Shown in pieces: positions 44,253-52,530 of a stretch of 64,000 bases of DNA. The position numbers were made by a program, and so were the translations under genes. The notes under the pieces are model-generated. The model had not been told where the DNA came from. It was given only the letters and a program-made list of their open reading frames with translations, and searched no databases. Origin of the DNA: RUG14515 sp045117995 (GTDB taxonomy: Bacteria > Bacillota_I > Bacilli_A > RFN20 > CAG-826); NCBI GenBank assembly GCA_045117995.1, contig JBGUOH010000009.1, forward strand, positions 369,703 through 433,702. Direction: 5' to 3'. Positions within the stretch are counted from its first letter, which is position 1. The number at the start of each line of letters is the position of its first letter.

Positions 44253-45218
44253 TCAAGCATTTCTTGCGAAAAAGTCGCTAATAACGCTGTCATAGCGCTC
44301 TTCATCGCTTAATCTGACTCTTGAATGTAATGCGCCTTCAAACCACTGAATTTCTTTCTTATTTGAGGAGCAAGCGGCGTACACTTCTTTGCTTTTTTCA
44401 GGCAAGCAATAGATATCTTTTGTGCCCCAGATGAAAAGGACTGGAAGATTATCAAACTCAGGAACGTATTTAATAGTTTTCGCATCTTCAATTGAACATT
44501 TAGTGAAGTGTTTGAACCACATCCAAATTTGATAATAAACAGGGAATAAGGCATGACCACTTTCGATGTAGTGGTTCTTATATATTTCCTTATATGTAAT
44601 AAAAGCACTATCAAGAACAGCGCCTTTTAAGTATGGTTCTTTAAATGAGGCTAAAACAATAGAGGTCACACATGTACCAACACAGATACCGTGGATGAAT
44701 AATTCTTTTTGATGATGCTCGTCATGCATATGTTTAAGCCATAATTTCACATCATCAGCTTCTTTGATACCACATGTAGAGTATGTACCTTCAGAAAGAC
44801 CGTGCGCTCTTTGATCAATAACTAAAACATTAACACCTAAGTTACGATATGGTTGAGCGTAGTAGTAGGAGTACACAAGTGTTTCTCTTCTACCTGGAAG
44901 AATAATGACGGTCTTATCATAACCATAATCAAACCATTCACCGACAAGTCTTAAACCATCATCAGATTGAATAGTTAATTCTTTAATAAATGATTTATCT
45001 TTTTTAGCCCATTCCAAACCTCTTTTCCACATTGTTTCTAAAGCGGGATTACCTGGTTCAGAGCATTGTTCTCTACCCCAATGACTATTCTTATCTCTCA
45101 TCAAGGTTTTGCTATAGACCTTATAGGCCACTAAAAATGTAAAGAATACGGAAAAGATTAATCCTAGGACTAATAAAGCTCCAACAACAATGAGAATAAT
45201 GATTACTGGTTGTGGCAT
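44253..45218 (-). CDS. Membrane-anchored alpha/beta hydrolase with Cys at the nucleophile position
   Basis: 321 residues. One N-terminal membrane helix (about 5-35) anchors an alpha/beta hydrolase domain. VLVIDQRAHGLSEG near residue 131 is the oxyanion-side strand. The nucleophile elbow reads HGICVGT, Cys179 in place of the usual Ser of GxSxG. The acid Asp is in WGTKDIY (268) and the His in GALHSRVR (298), so the rest of the triad is intact. Similar anchored hydrolases are common in Bacilli, with unknown substrates. It starts 1 base from the DegV gene end and is probably co-transcribed with it. Its role is undetermined; a thiol hydrolase or acyltransferase is possible. Confidence 0.83.
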   Translation of the reverse strand: MPQPVIIILIVVGALLVLGLIFSVFFTFLVAYKVYSKTLMRDKNSHWGREQCSEPGNPALETMWKRGLEWAKKDKSFIKELTIQSDDGLRLVGEWFDYGYDKTVIILPGRRETLVYSYYYAQPYRNLGVNVLVIDQRAHGLSEGTYSTCGIKEADDVKLWLKHMHDEHHQKELFIHGICVGTCVTSIVLASFKEPYLKGAVLDSAFITYKEIYKNHYIESGHALFPVYYQIWMWFKHFTKCSIEDAKTIKYVPEFDNLPVLFIWGTKDIYCLPEKSKEVYAACSSNKKEIQWFEGALHSRVRLSDEERYDSVISDFFARNA

Positions 45219-45219
45219 T

Positions 45220-46161
45220 TTATTCTTTCATGATCTTTTCTAAGATTTCTTTTTCTTTTTCACAATATGGTGAAACTGGTTCATCACCAGCGTAGAACGC
45301 TGCGGCTAAACCTGGACCAACGTTACAACCTGTGGATTGACCAACTGGCACGAAGATTAAATGTTCTGGATGGAAGATTTCTTCAACCATCTTTTTCATT
45401 TCTAAAGCTTGTTCTTCTCTTAAGGAATAAGTCACAACAAAGGCTTTATTCTTTGTGTCACCAATAGTGTTCTTAATATATTCTGGGAATAATTTCATGA
45501 CTGTTTTATAACCACGGGCTTTACCAATGATTTGGGTTTGACCTGTTTCATTACATAAATCGCCTAATGGTTTAACACCCACTAAGGAACCCATAAAGGC
45601 TTTGCCCTTACCGATTCTACCTTTTCTCGCTAAGAAGAAGAGGTCATCAATGAAACCACATTGGTGAATTCTTAATCTGAAATCTTTTAAGTAGTTAACA
45701 GTGCTAGCAAAGTCCATGCCTTTTTCACGGCATAAGCTGGCTTCGACAGCGATTAAATCAATCGCGCCACTATATCTTAAGGAGTCAATAACTTCAATTT
45801 TGATATTTGGATATTTTTCCATCACTTCTCTAGCGGCCACAGTGAAAGCACTATAACCACCAGACATAGAGGAAGAAATGGTAATAACGATAACGTTTCT
45901 ACCAGCTTCTGCTAAAGCGGATAATCTATCAATGATTGTTTGTGGAGCAGGAATAGAACTAGAGAAATTGTTCTTTTTATTGGTCATTAAAGTGAAGTAT
46001 TCATTTGGCTTCATTGTGTCCCAATATAAGTCAGTTGGTTTTTCTGAACCATCTGGCCAGACAACTGTACTCATCGGTGTTTCTTCAATACCATATTTAG
46101 CGATAATTTCTCTGGTGAAATCGCCACCAGCATCGGTTAGAATTGCAAAATTTTCTTTCAT
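45220..46161 (-). CDS. DegV-family fatty-acid-binding protein
   Basis: 313 residues. DegV/FakB proteins hold a fatty acid for phosphorylation by FakA, feeding exogenous fatty acids into lipid synthesis. The N-terminal FAILTDAGGDFTREIIAKYG and the VITISSSMSGGYSAFTVAA segment near residue 95 (Ser and Thr contacting the fatty-acid carboxylate) are the family signatures. C-terminal LIFVPVGQSTGCNVGPGLAAAFY is also typical. FakA is not in the window. It is preceded 3 bases earlier by a GT2 gene, suggesting an operon of membrane-lipid or envelope genes. Confidence 0.92.
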   Translation of the reverse strand: MKENFAILTDAGGDFTREIIAKYGIEETPMSTVVWPDGSEKPTDLYWDTMKPNEYFTLMTNKKNNFSSSIPAPQTIIDRLSALAEAGRNVIVITISSSMSGGYSAFTVAAREVMEKYPNIKIEVIDSLRYSGAIDLIAVEASLCREKGMDFASTVNYLKDFRLRIHQCGFIDDLFFLARKGRIGKGKAFMGSLVGVKPLGDLCNETGQTQIIGKARGYKTVMKLFPEYIKNTIGDTKNKAFVVTYSLREEQALEMKKMVEEIFHPEHLIFVPVGQSTGCNVGPGLAAAFYAGDEPVSPYCEKEKEILEKIMKE

Positions 46162-46164
46162 ATA

Positions 46165-47235
46165 TTACTCCTTATTATTTTTAATCTTGTTTCTATTTTT
46201 GAACTTCCATCCTAGGTAGGCAAGCGGGAAGTTTAATAAGAAAGTTAACAGAAGGGCTATTGTGTACGCAATAGAAGGAAAGATATGACAAACTTCATAC
46301 ATAAACGTAAATAAGACAAAAATTAATAATGTCTTAATTGTGGCATAAGCGCCTTCAATCAATACACGTCTACCCATCTTTTTGGTTGGCCAGACAAAAG
46401 CGGTCACACCCATCAAAGCTTGGAAGTAGAAAAGATATGAACAGCCTAAGAACAAATAGACATATAAACCAACATTTCTCCAAATCGCATTTAATACGAC
46501 CATCATTGCAATACTAAGTAAAGCACACACAAATGGGGTAATAGCGTTAATCCAAATACTTCTTTGGATTCTAAAAGTATCTAAACTTGGTTTAAAGTGT
46601 GAGGATTTATTGCCATCTAAATAGATTGTTTCAATTGGCACTTCTTCAAACTTTAATCGCTTAATTTGAAGATTGCAAATGACATTCATTTCATATTCGT
46701 AGTGGTCACCTGGAAGTGTGATGATGTTAAAAACATCCTTGATTGGGAAACCACGTAATCCACATTGATCGTCTTGAACATATTCTTTGGTAATAAGTGT
46801 TCGACAAAGTCTAGACATGAAGTTACCATTACGACTTCTTTTAGGAACACTCTTATCAAATTTACGAGAACCTAAAACGACATTGTTTGTTTCATGTAAT
46901 TTATCATTTATTTTGATGATATCTTTAATTGCGTGTTGACCATCCGCATCACAAGTAATGACGTAATTATGATTATTAGGATGTAGGTTTACATAAGAAA
47001 AACCAAATCTCAAAGCCGCACCTTTACCTCTATTGATGTTTTGCTTTAAAACCACAGCGAGTTTTTCCGCTTCTTTAAAGACTTCATCATATTGTTCGCC
47101 TGAACCGTCGTTTACAACGATAGCATCAAAACCTTCTTTTTTAAGATTGTTTAATAATTCGATTAATAAGTGATCTGGACGATACGCTGGGATGAGAATG
47201 TATGTATCGTTTTTAGGATAATTCATCGTTTCCAT
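46165..47235 (-). CDS. GT2 glycosyltransferase with C-terminal membrane domain (GtrA-like)
   Basis: About 356 residues. The GT-A domain shows TYILIPAYRPDHLL, VVNDGSGEQYDEV and the metal-binding VITCDADGQH near residue 98. YVQDDQCGLRGFPI follows, as in polyprenyl-phosphate sugar transferases. After residue about 230 come four membrane helices resembling a GtrA-type flippase domain. A likely role is making and flipping a lipid-linked sugar; the sugar is unknown. ATG 47235 or ATG 47226 are both possible starts, neither with a good ribosome site. A TATAAT 9 bases upstream of ATG 47235 suggests a very short leader. Confidence 0.82.
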   Translation of the reverse strand: METMNYPKNDTYILIPAYRPDHLLIELLNNLKKEGFDAIVVNDGSGEQYDEVFKEAEKLAVVLKQNINRGKGAALRFGFSYVNLHPNNHNYVITCDADGQHAIKDIIKINDKLHETNNVVLGSRKFDKSVPKRSRNGNFMSRLCRTLITKEYVQDDQCGLRGFPIKDVFNIITLPGDHYEYEMNVICNLQIKRLKFEEVPIETIYLDGNKSSHFKPSLDTFRIQRSIWINAITPFVCALLSIAMMVVLNAIWRNVGLYVYLFLGCSYLFYFQALMGVTAFVWPTKKMGRRVLIEGAYATIKTLLIFVLFTFMYEVCHIFPSIAYTIALLLTFLLNFPLAYLGWKFKNRNKIKNNKE

Positions 47236-47365
47236 CAATAAACAATTATAGTCAAAAAGGATATTTTTTAAAATATATTTGCCAATAGTGGCATTATTTG
47301 TTAGTATTTATGAGCAAACTTACTTTGAACGACATTACAGTTCAAGGCGGAAGGAGAAAAAAGTT

Positions 47366-47581
47366 ATGAAAAAAGGTGTCCATCCAGAATACCATCGCTG
47401 CACAGTCACATGCATCTCATGTGGTAACACATTCGAAACAGGTTCTGTTTTAAAAGAAATCAAAGTTGATACATGTGCTAACTGCCACCCATACTACACT
47501 GGCAAACAAAGATTTGTTCAATCCGATGGTCGTGTCGATCGTTTCAACCGTAAATATGGCTTAAACGGCGAAAAGAAATAA
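47366..47581 (+). CDS. rpmE: 50S ribosomal protein L31 (zinc-binding form)
   Basis: 71 residues from ATG 47366 with an AAGGAG site; the upstream in-frame ATG at 47279 would add a non-L31 segment and is rejected. MKKGVHPEYHRCTVTCISCG opens with the zinc ligands, and CANCHPYYTGKQRF completes the CxxC pair. This is the C+ type L31, which binds zinc and joins the two ribosomal subunits. It stands alone between divergent and convergent neighbours. Confidence 0.96.
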   Translation: MKKGVHPEYHRCTVTCISCGNTFETGSVLKEIKVDTCANCHPYYTGKQRFVQSDGRVDRFNRKYGLNGEKK

Positions 47582-47601
47582 GTTAAAGTATCAAGAAAAT
47601 T

Positions 47602-47626
47602 AAAGCCCCGAACGAATCGGGGCTTT
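47602..47626. terminator. Bidirectional terminator after rpmE
   Basis: A 10-bp stem AAAGCCCCGA/TCGGGGCTTT with a 5-base loop, flanked by A and T runs. It serves rpmE and the convergent VWA gene. Confidence 0.9.
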
Positions 47627-47645
47627 TACTTTATTTATAAAGTAG

Positions 47646-49163
47646 TTATTGTCTTTGGGCTAAGTTTTTAGCTTTAGTGACTAAGGAGACAAATTCATCT
47701 CTATATACATCAGTGATAGCGTTGTTATCGATAATGCTTAATAAGTGATTATAGGATGAAGAACCTTTATATTTACTTTCACTTAAGATGAGAGCAAATT
47801 CCGCGACATAACTTGCAAAGTCATAATCCGCACGTCTACTGACGGAGATATCAGTTTTAGTGGCTTTGACTTCTTTATTTTCTTCAGTCACTGGATCTTT
47901 GTAGTGGAGAGTGGCTTTGAAGTAATAATCATCTTGATGAACATTGTTGCTGTTCATGATTAATTCATATAACGCGACAGTGGTGTGATCAGACATGATT
48001 TCACCAGCGTCTTTTCTGGTATTTTCAAATTCTTGATCAGTGATTTGTCTAGTTTCATAACCGAGTAAACGATAGGATTTCACTCTATCAGAGAAACTCA
48101 CTTGACACTTCGCGTCTTTAGCAGCGACGAATAAGGACTTACCTAATTCTTCTTGGAAGACTTTCTTAGCTTCTAATTCACCATCGATGTAGTAGGCATT
48201 ACCATTACCATTATTAGCGAGGGTATATAAGGTATCGTTATCATAACTTCTATAACCACAGCAGGTGAGGTAGACACCATCAGAAGCATTCTTCTTGATT
48301 AACTTTGTTAATTCTTCACCAGATGTTTTACCAACATTGAAGTCACCATCAGTGAGAATGACCACTCTGTTGTTACCTTCTGGGATGAAATATTTATAGG
48401 CGACATCATAGGCCGTTTCTAAGCCAGCTTCACCGTTAGTGGCGCCACTAGCTTTAAAACCATCGATGACGGTATTCAAATAATTCTTTTCTAAACCAGT
48501 TTTGCCTTCGCATTCAACCTTACAACCGGAAGCATAAGAAACGATAGAAACGATGTCATCATCCGCCATATTTTCCACGAGTGTTCTAAGGGATGTTTTA
48601 ACTAAACTCATCACAGGAGACATAGAGCCACTTTTATCGATAAGAATAACGATATTGTTTTTAACGTTTTGTGTGACCGCTGGTTTAGCTTTCACAACGA
48701 TGGACGCTAAGTAGTGGGTGTTGTCCCATGGACATTTATCTAATTCTAATTTAGCCGCTAATGCATCATCTGTGTCATTAACATAGCCATATGAGAAATA
48801 GTTAAGCATTTCTTCAGTTTTGACCATTTCTTTAACGTTATAGAGATGATTGTTATTAATTTCTTCTCTAATTGTTGGATAAGCAAATGTGCTACTTGTT
48901 AAAGAAACATTATTGGTGTTGTCTCTTGTGACATTGATAAATGGATTTTCGTAGTTACTATCTTGTTGTTGGCTTCTAGATTGGTTATTATCCGCTGATC
49001 TTGAAATAGCAGGAGTGTAACTAGATGGCTTTTCGTAGGAGTAACCACTATAGTAGTAACCGCCTCCGTTACTCCTGTCTTTAGAACTATAACCACACGC
49101 GGTCATACTTAATAAAGCCAAAAGAAACATTGATATTTTTAATTGAGGTTTTAAGGATTTCAT
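47646..49163 (-). CDS. VWA-domain lipoprotein (YfbK-like)
   Basis: 505 residues. Lipobox SMTAC near residue 22 follows a lipoprotein signal, and a Ser/Tyr/Asn-rich linker reaches to about residue 90. A short N-terminal domain with TEEMLNYFSYGY matches the segment that precedes the VWA in YfbK proteins. The VWA domain (about residues 165-345) has an intact MIDAS: DKSGSMS, then a conserved Thr and VVILTDGDFN. The C-terminal YfbK domain follows. VWA domains bind metal and protein ligands, here outside the cell. Its binding partner is unknown. Ribosome site AGGAGGG. Alone in its unit. Confidence 0.88.
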   Translation of the reverse strand: MKSLKPQLKISMFLLALLSMTACGYSSKDRSNGGGYYYSGYSYEKPSSYTPAISRSADNNQSRSQQQDSNYENPFINVTRDNTNNVSLTSSTFAYPTIREEINNNHLYNVKEMVKTEEMLNYFSYGYVNDTDDALAAKLELDKCPWDNTHYLASIVVKAKPAVTQNVKNNIVILIDKSGSMSPVMSLVKTSLRTLVENMADDDIVSIVSYASGCKVECEGKTGLEKNYLNTVIDGFKASGATNGEAGLETAYDVAYKYFIPEGNNRVVILTDGDFNVGKTSGEELTKLIKKNASDGVYLTCCGYRSYDNDTLYTLANNGNGNAYYIDGELEAKKVFQEELGKSLFVAAKDAKCQVSFSDRVKSYRLLGYETRQITDQEFENTRKDAGEIMSDHTTVALYELIMNSNNVHQDDYYFKATLHYKDPVTEENKEVKATKTDISVSRRADYDFASYVAEFALILSESKYKGSSSYNHLLSIIDNNAITDVYRDEFVSLVTKAKNLAQRQ

Positions 49164-49295
49164 ATTCTGTGTCCCTCCTACTAATAAGACTGATGAACAA
49201 GACTAAACTGCTAAAAAGAATTAATCTCACATGCACACATTTCCATATTTTAGTTAATATTACTGTCTTTTTCACTTCTTTTTTAAAAGAAGGGG

Positions 49296-49323
49296 TTGTC
49301 GAAAAATTTTAAAATGTTATCAT
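49296..49323 (+). promoter_or_regulatory. Promoter of the EamA-arcA-arcB unit
   Basis: -35 TTGTCG (49296-49301), 16-base spacer ending TGT, -10 TATCAT (49318-49323). The predicted start near 49330 leaves only about 7 bases before ATG 49337 and excludes the GTG at 49325. Confidence 0.65.
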
Positions 49324-49336
49324 AGTGTCCGGCGCT

Positions 49337-50302
49337 ATGAAAAAAACCAAGATTGTCGCATTCTTAATACTCATCGCAGTCGTCCTTCTCTGGGGTGTTG
49401 CTCCAGTTATGGCGAAAGCAATTTATGACGCTGAACCAGCGTTATACTCACCAGGTATCCTAACAGCGTTACGTGGTCTTTTTGCCGTTATTGCGATGGC
49501 GTTATTTATTAATAAAGGTTTTAAAAAGATTAACAAATCTTATCTTATTTGTATTCCAGCGGGCTTAATTTTAGCCGCAGCATATATCTTCCAATTCGTG
49601 GGATTAAAATACACAGATCCTTCTAAGAATACATTTTTGGAAAATGTCTCTTGTATCACCATCCCAATCTTCATGTTCTTATTTGTAAGAGAAAAACCAA
49701 CATGGTCTAGTATCGTTGCTGCACTTATCTGTGTCGTTGGTTCTATCTTCTTAATGGGCAATGGATTCAACATCCTTCACTTCTTTGAAGGTGGTTCTTT
49801 ATTAGGTGATGGTTTAAGCGCAATTGGCGGTCTCTTCTTTGGTTTAGATATCGCTTTCACTAAAGTGTTCTGTAAAGACAAAGACCCACTTCTATATGTT
49901 TTCTTCCAATTATGTGTCACGACAATAGTGGCGTTCATTTATACATTCGCCTTTGAAGGCCCAGTCTTCCATGAATTCAATTTCACATTTGAATTATTAC
50001 CAATCTTAGAAGTTGTCTTCTTAGGTGTCATTTGTATGGCGGTTTGCTGGGTCGCTAGAGCGTGGTCCATGAAGTATATCGATGCGGTCACAGTCTCTAT
50101 CTTAGTACCACTTTCCGCGGTTGTTGCGACATCACTCTCCATATCTTTAGGTATGGAACAATTCAATTTAAATCTTCTCATTGGTGGTTTGATTATTCTT
50201 CTCTCTATTGCGATAAGCGCAATATTTGATTATCGTAAAGAGTGTCAAGAAAAGCATAATCAGGAGGAAAGTCCGCATGAAGAAAATCAATGTGAACTCT
50301 GA
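49337..50302 (+). CDS. EamA/DMT-family transporter
   Basis: 321 residues from ATG 49337. Ten hydrophobic helices in two EamA repeats; LLWGVAPVMAKAIYDAEPAL begins the first, and LSAIGGLFFGLDIAFTKVF begins the second. These exporters move amino acids or other metabolites. It overlaps arcA by 26 bases (arcA ATG 50277 lies inside), so the two are co-expressed. No arginine/ornithine antiporter ArcD is nearby; this transporter might serve that role, but that is inference. The last 25 residues are polar and Glu-rich. Confidence 0.87.
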   Translation: MKKTKIVAFLILIAVVLLWGVAPVMAKAIYDAEPALYSPGILTALRGLFAVIAMALFINKGFKKINKSYLICIPAGLILAAAYIFQFVGLKYTDPSKNTFLENVSCITIPIFMFLFVREKPTWSSIVAALICVVGSIFLMGNGFNILHFFEGGSLLGDGLSAIGGLFFGLDIAFTKVFCKDKDPLLYVFFQLCVTTIVAFIYTFAFEGPVFHEFNFTFELLPILEVVFLGVICMAVCWVARAWSMKYIDAVTVSILVPLSAVVATSLSISLGMEQFNLNLLIGGLIILLSIAISAIFDYRKECQEKHNQEESPHEENQCEL

Positions 50303-51503
50303 GATTGGTCGTTTAAAAGTGGTCCTTCTTCACGAACCAGGTGATGAACTCCACAATTTAACTCCAAAGAAATTAGACGACTTATTATTTGATGATATTC
50401 CATGGCTCCCATTAGCGAAGAAAGAACATCAAGCCTTCGCTAAAACTTTTAAAGATGCCGGTGTGGAAGTTGTCTATCTCACTGATTTGATGAGGGACGT
50501 GCTTGATTTATCTAACGAAATTAAAGAACAATTCATTAACCAATTTATTAAAGAAGCTAATATTCGTAGCAACACATTAAGAGAAATCGCTACTGAATAT
50601 TTAAAGTCTTTTAAAGATAACAAAGAACTCGTACTTAAGAGTATTGCAGGTATTAAAAAGAGTGATCTTCCAAACTCACAAGTTAAATCACTCGCTGATC
50701 ATGTCGATGATTATCCATTCGTTACTGATCCAATGCCAAACTTATATTTCACTCGTGACCCATTTGCCTCAATTGGTAATGGTGTCTCTTTAAATAAGAT
50801 GTATTCCGTTACTAGAAGTAGAGAAACTATTTTTGGCGAATATATTTTTAAATATCATCCAACATATAAAACCACACCTTTATATTATTCCCGTTACGAA
50901 GACGTGAATATTGAAGGTGGTGACATCATGGTTTTAAATAACCATGTGCTTATTGTTGGTGTTTCTCAAAGAACATGCGCTGAAGCAGTGGAACGTTTAG
51001 CGAAGAACTTGTTCTTCAATAATGAAACTGATTTCGATACTGTTCTAGCGTTCACTATTCCACAAGCAAGAACATTCATGCACTTAGATACAGTCTTTAC
51101 TCAAGTGGACAAAAATAAATTCGCTATTCATAAAGGCTGCTACGAAAAGCTTAAAATCTTTAGAGTCACTAAAGACTATAACAACGAAGGCAAAGTCAAA
51201 GTCTTAGAGTTAGATCAAAAACTTGAAGACGTCTTAGAATCATACATCGGTTTACCAGTCACTTTAATCCCATGTGGTGGTGGAGACACCATCAGTGCGG
51301 ACCGTGAACAATGGTCTGATGGTAGTAATACCGTCGCATTAGGTCCAGGTGAAGTTATTGCTTATGAAAGAAATGACATCACTAACGCTGCGTTAATTAA
51401 AAATGGTATTAATGTGCATATCATTCCTTCTAGTGAATTATCTAGAGGTAGAGGTGGACCAAGATGTATGTGCATGCCATTAGTGAGAGAGGAAATTAAA
51501 TAG
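50277..51503 (+). CDS. arcA: Arginine deiminase
   Basis: Converts arginine to citrulline and ammonia, first step of the arginine deiminase route to ATP. 408 residues from ATG 50277, with CAGGAGG upstream. Catalytic signatures: FTRDPFASIGNGV near residue 159, HLDTVFTQVD near residue 264 and the active-site Cys in GRGGPRCMCMPLVRE at the end. The N-terminal SEIGRLKVVLLHEPGDEL is typical. The longer frame beginning at 50226 is rejected because it lacks a ribosome site. arcB follows by 2 bases. Confidence 0.97.
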   Translation: MKKINVNSEIGRLKVVLLHEPGDELHNLTPKKLDDLLFDDIPWLPLAKKEHQAFAKTFKDAGVEVVYLTDLMRDVLDLSNEIKEQFINQFIKEANIRSNTLREIATEYLKSFKDNKELVLKSIAGIKKSDLPNSQVKSLADHVDDYPFVTDPMPNLYFTRDPFASIGNGVSLNKMYSVTRSRETIFGEYIFKYHPTYKTTPLYYSRYEDVNIEGGDIMVLNNHVLIVGVSQRTCAEAVERLAKNLFFNNETDFDTVLAFTIPQARTFMHLDTVFTQVDKNKFAIHKGCYEKLKIFRVTKDYNNEGKVKVLELDQKLEDVLESYIGLPVTLIPCGGGDTISADREQWSDGSNTVALGPGEVIAYERNDITNAALIKNGINVHIIPSSELSRGRGGPRCMCMPLVREEIK

Positions 51504-51505
51504 TT

Positions 51506-52507
51506 ATGAACTTATATAGAAGAAACTTATTAACATTATTAGACTTCACACCTGAAGAGATTCAATATCTTCTCGATTTATCTATTTCTTTAAAAAAGAA
51601 AAAACATAATGGGGAAGCCCATGATGTTTTAAAAGGTAAGAACATCGTTCTTCTTTTTGAAAAAGATAGCACTAGAACAAGATGCGCTTTTGAAGTAGCC
51701 GCATCTGATTTAGGTATGAACGCTGTTTACATTGGTAGCAGTGGTTCTCAAATGGGTAAGAAAGAATCTATCGCTGACACAGCGAGAGTGTTAGGTCGAA
51801 TGTTTGATGGCATTGAATATAGAGGCTTCAAGCAAAAGACTGTGGAAGATTTAGCAAAGTTCTCCAATGTTCCAACATGGAATGGCTTAACTGAAGATTA
51901 TCACCCAACACAAATCCTCGCTGACTTTATGACCATCATTGAACAAAAAGGCAAACTTAAAGGTATTAAGATGGCCTACTTAGGCGATGGTAGATATAAC
52001 ATGGGTAATTCCTACTTAGTAGGGGCTGCGAAAATGGGCTTAGATTACCGTATGGTGGGACCAAAAGAATTATGGCCAAACGAAGCTTTAAGAAATAGAT
52101 GCTTAGAAATCGCAAAAGAGACAGGCGCTAAATTAACATTTACTGAAAGTGTCGAAGAAGGCGTTAAAGACGCTGATGTGATCGCCACTGACGTCTGGGT
52201 TTCTATGGGTGAAGATGCTTCTGTTTGGGAAGAAAGAATTAACTTATTAAAACCATATCAAGTTAATGCACGTGTCATGTCTTTAGCGGATCCTAAAGCT
52301 ATCTTTATTCACTGCTTACCATCATTCCATAACCTTGAAACTAAAGTGGGTATGGAAGTCTATGAGAAGTTTGGTCTCAATGGTTTAGAAGTTACTGAAG
52401 AAGTATTTGAAGGCAAACAATCAGTCGTCTTTGACGAAGCGGAAAATAGATTACACACTATTAAAGCGGTAATGCTCGCTACTCTAAAAGAGAATATCGA
52501 ATTATAA
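51506..52507 (+). CDS. arcB: Ornithine carbamoyltransferase (catabolic)
   Basis: Splits citrulline with phosphate into ornithine and carbamoyl phosphate, second step of arginine fermentation. 333 residues. Carbamoyl-phosphate binding FEKDSTRTRCAFEVAA is near residue 51, DYHPTQILADF near residue 131 and the ornithine-binding DVWVSMGED near residue 231. FIHCLPSFHN is near residue 270. Adjacency to arcA supports the catabolic rather than biosynthetic role. It follows arcA by 2 bases. arcC is elsewhere (42.4 kb). Confidence 0.96.
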   Translation: MNLYRRNLLTLLDFTPEEIQYLLDLSISLKKKKHNGEAHDVLKGKNIVLLFEKDSTRTRCAFEVAASDLGMNAVYIGSSGSQMGKKESIADTARVLGRMFDGIEYRGFKQKTVEDLAKFSNVPTWNGLTEDYHPTQILADFMTIIEQKGKLKGIKMAYLGDGRYNMGNSYLVGAAKMGLDYRMVGPKELWPNEALRNRCLEIAKETGAKLTFTESVEEGVKDADVIATDVWVSMGEDASVWEERINLLKPYQVNARVMSLADPKAIFIHCLPSFHNLETKVGMEVYEKFGLNGLEVTEEVFEGKQSVVFDEAENRLHTIKAVMLATLKENIEL

Positions 52508-52530
52508 TATTTGAAGGAGGCTCATTTGCC

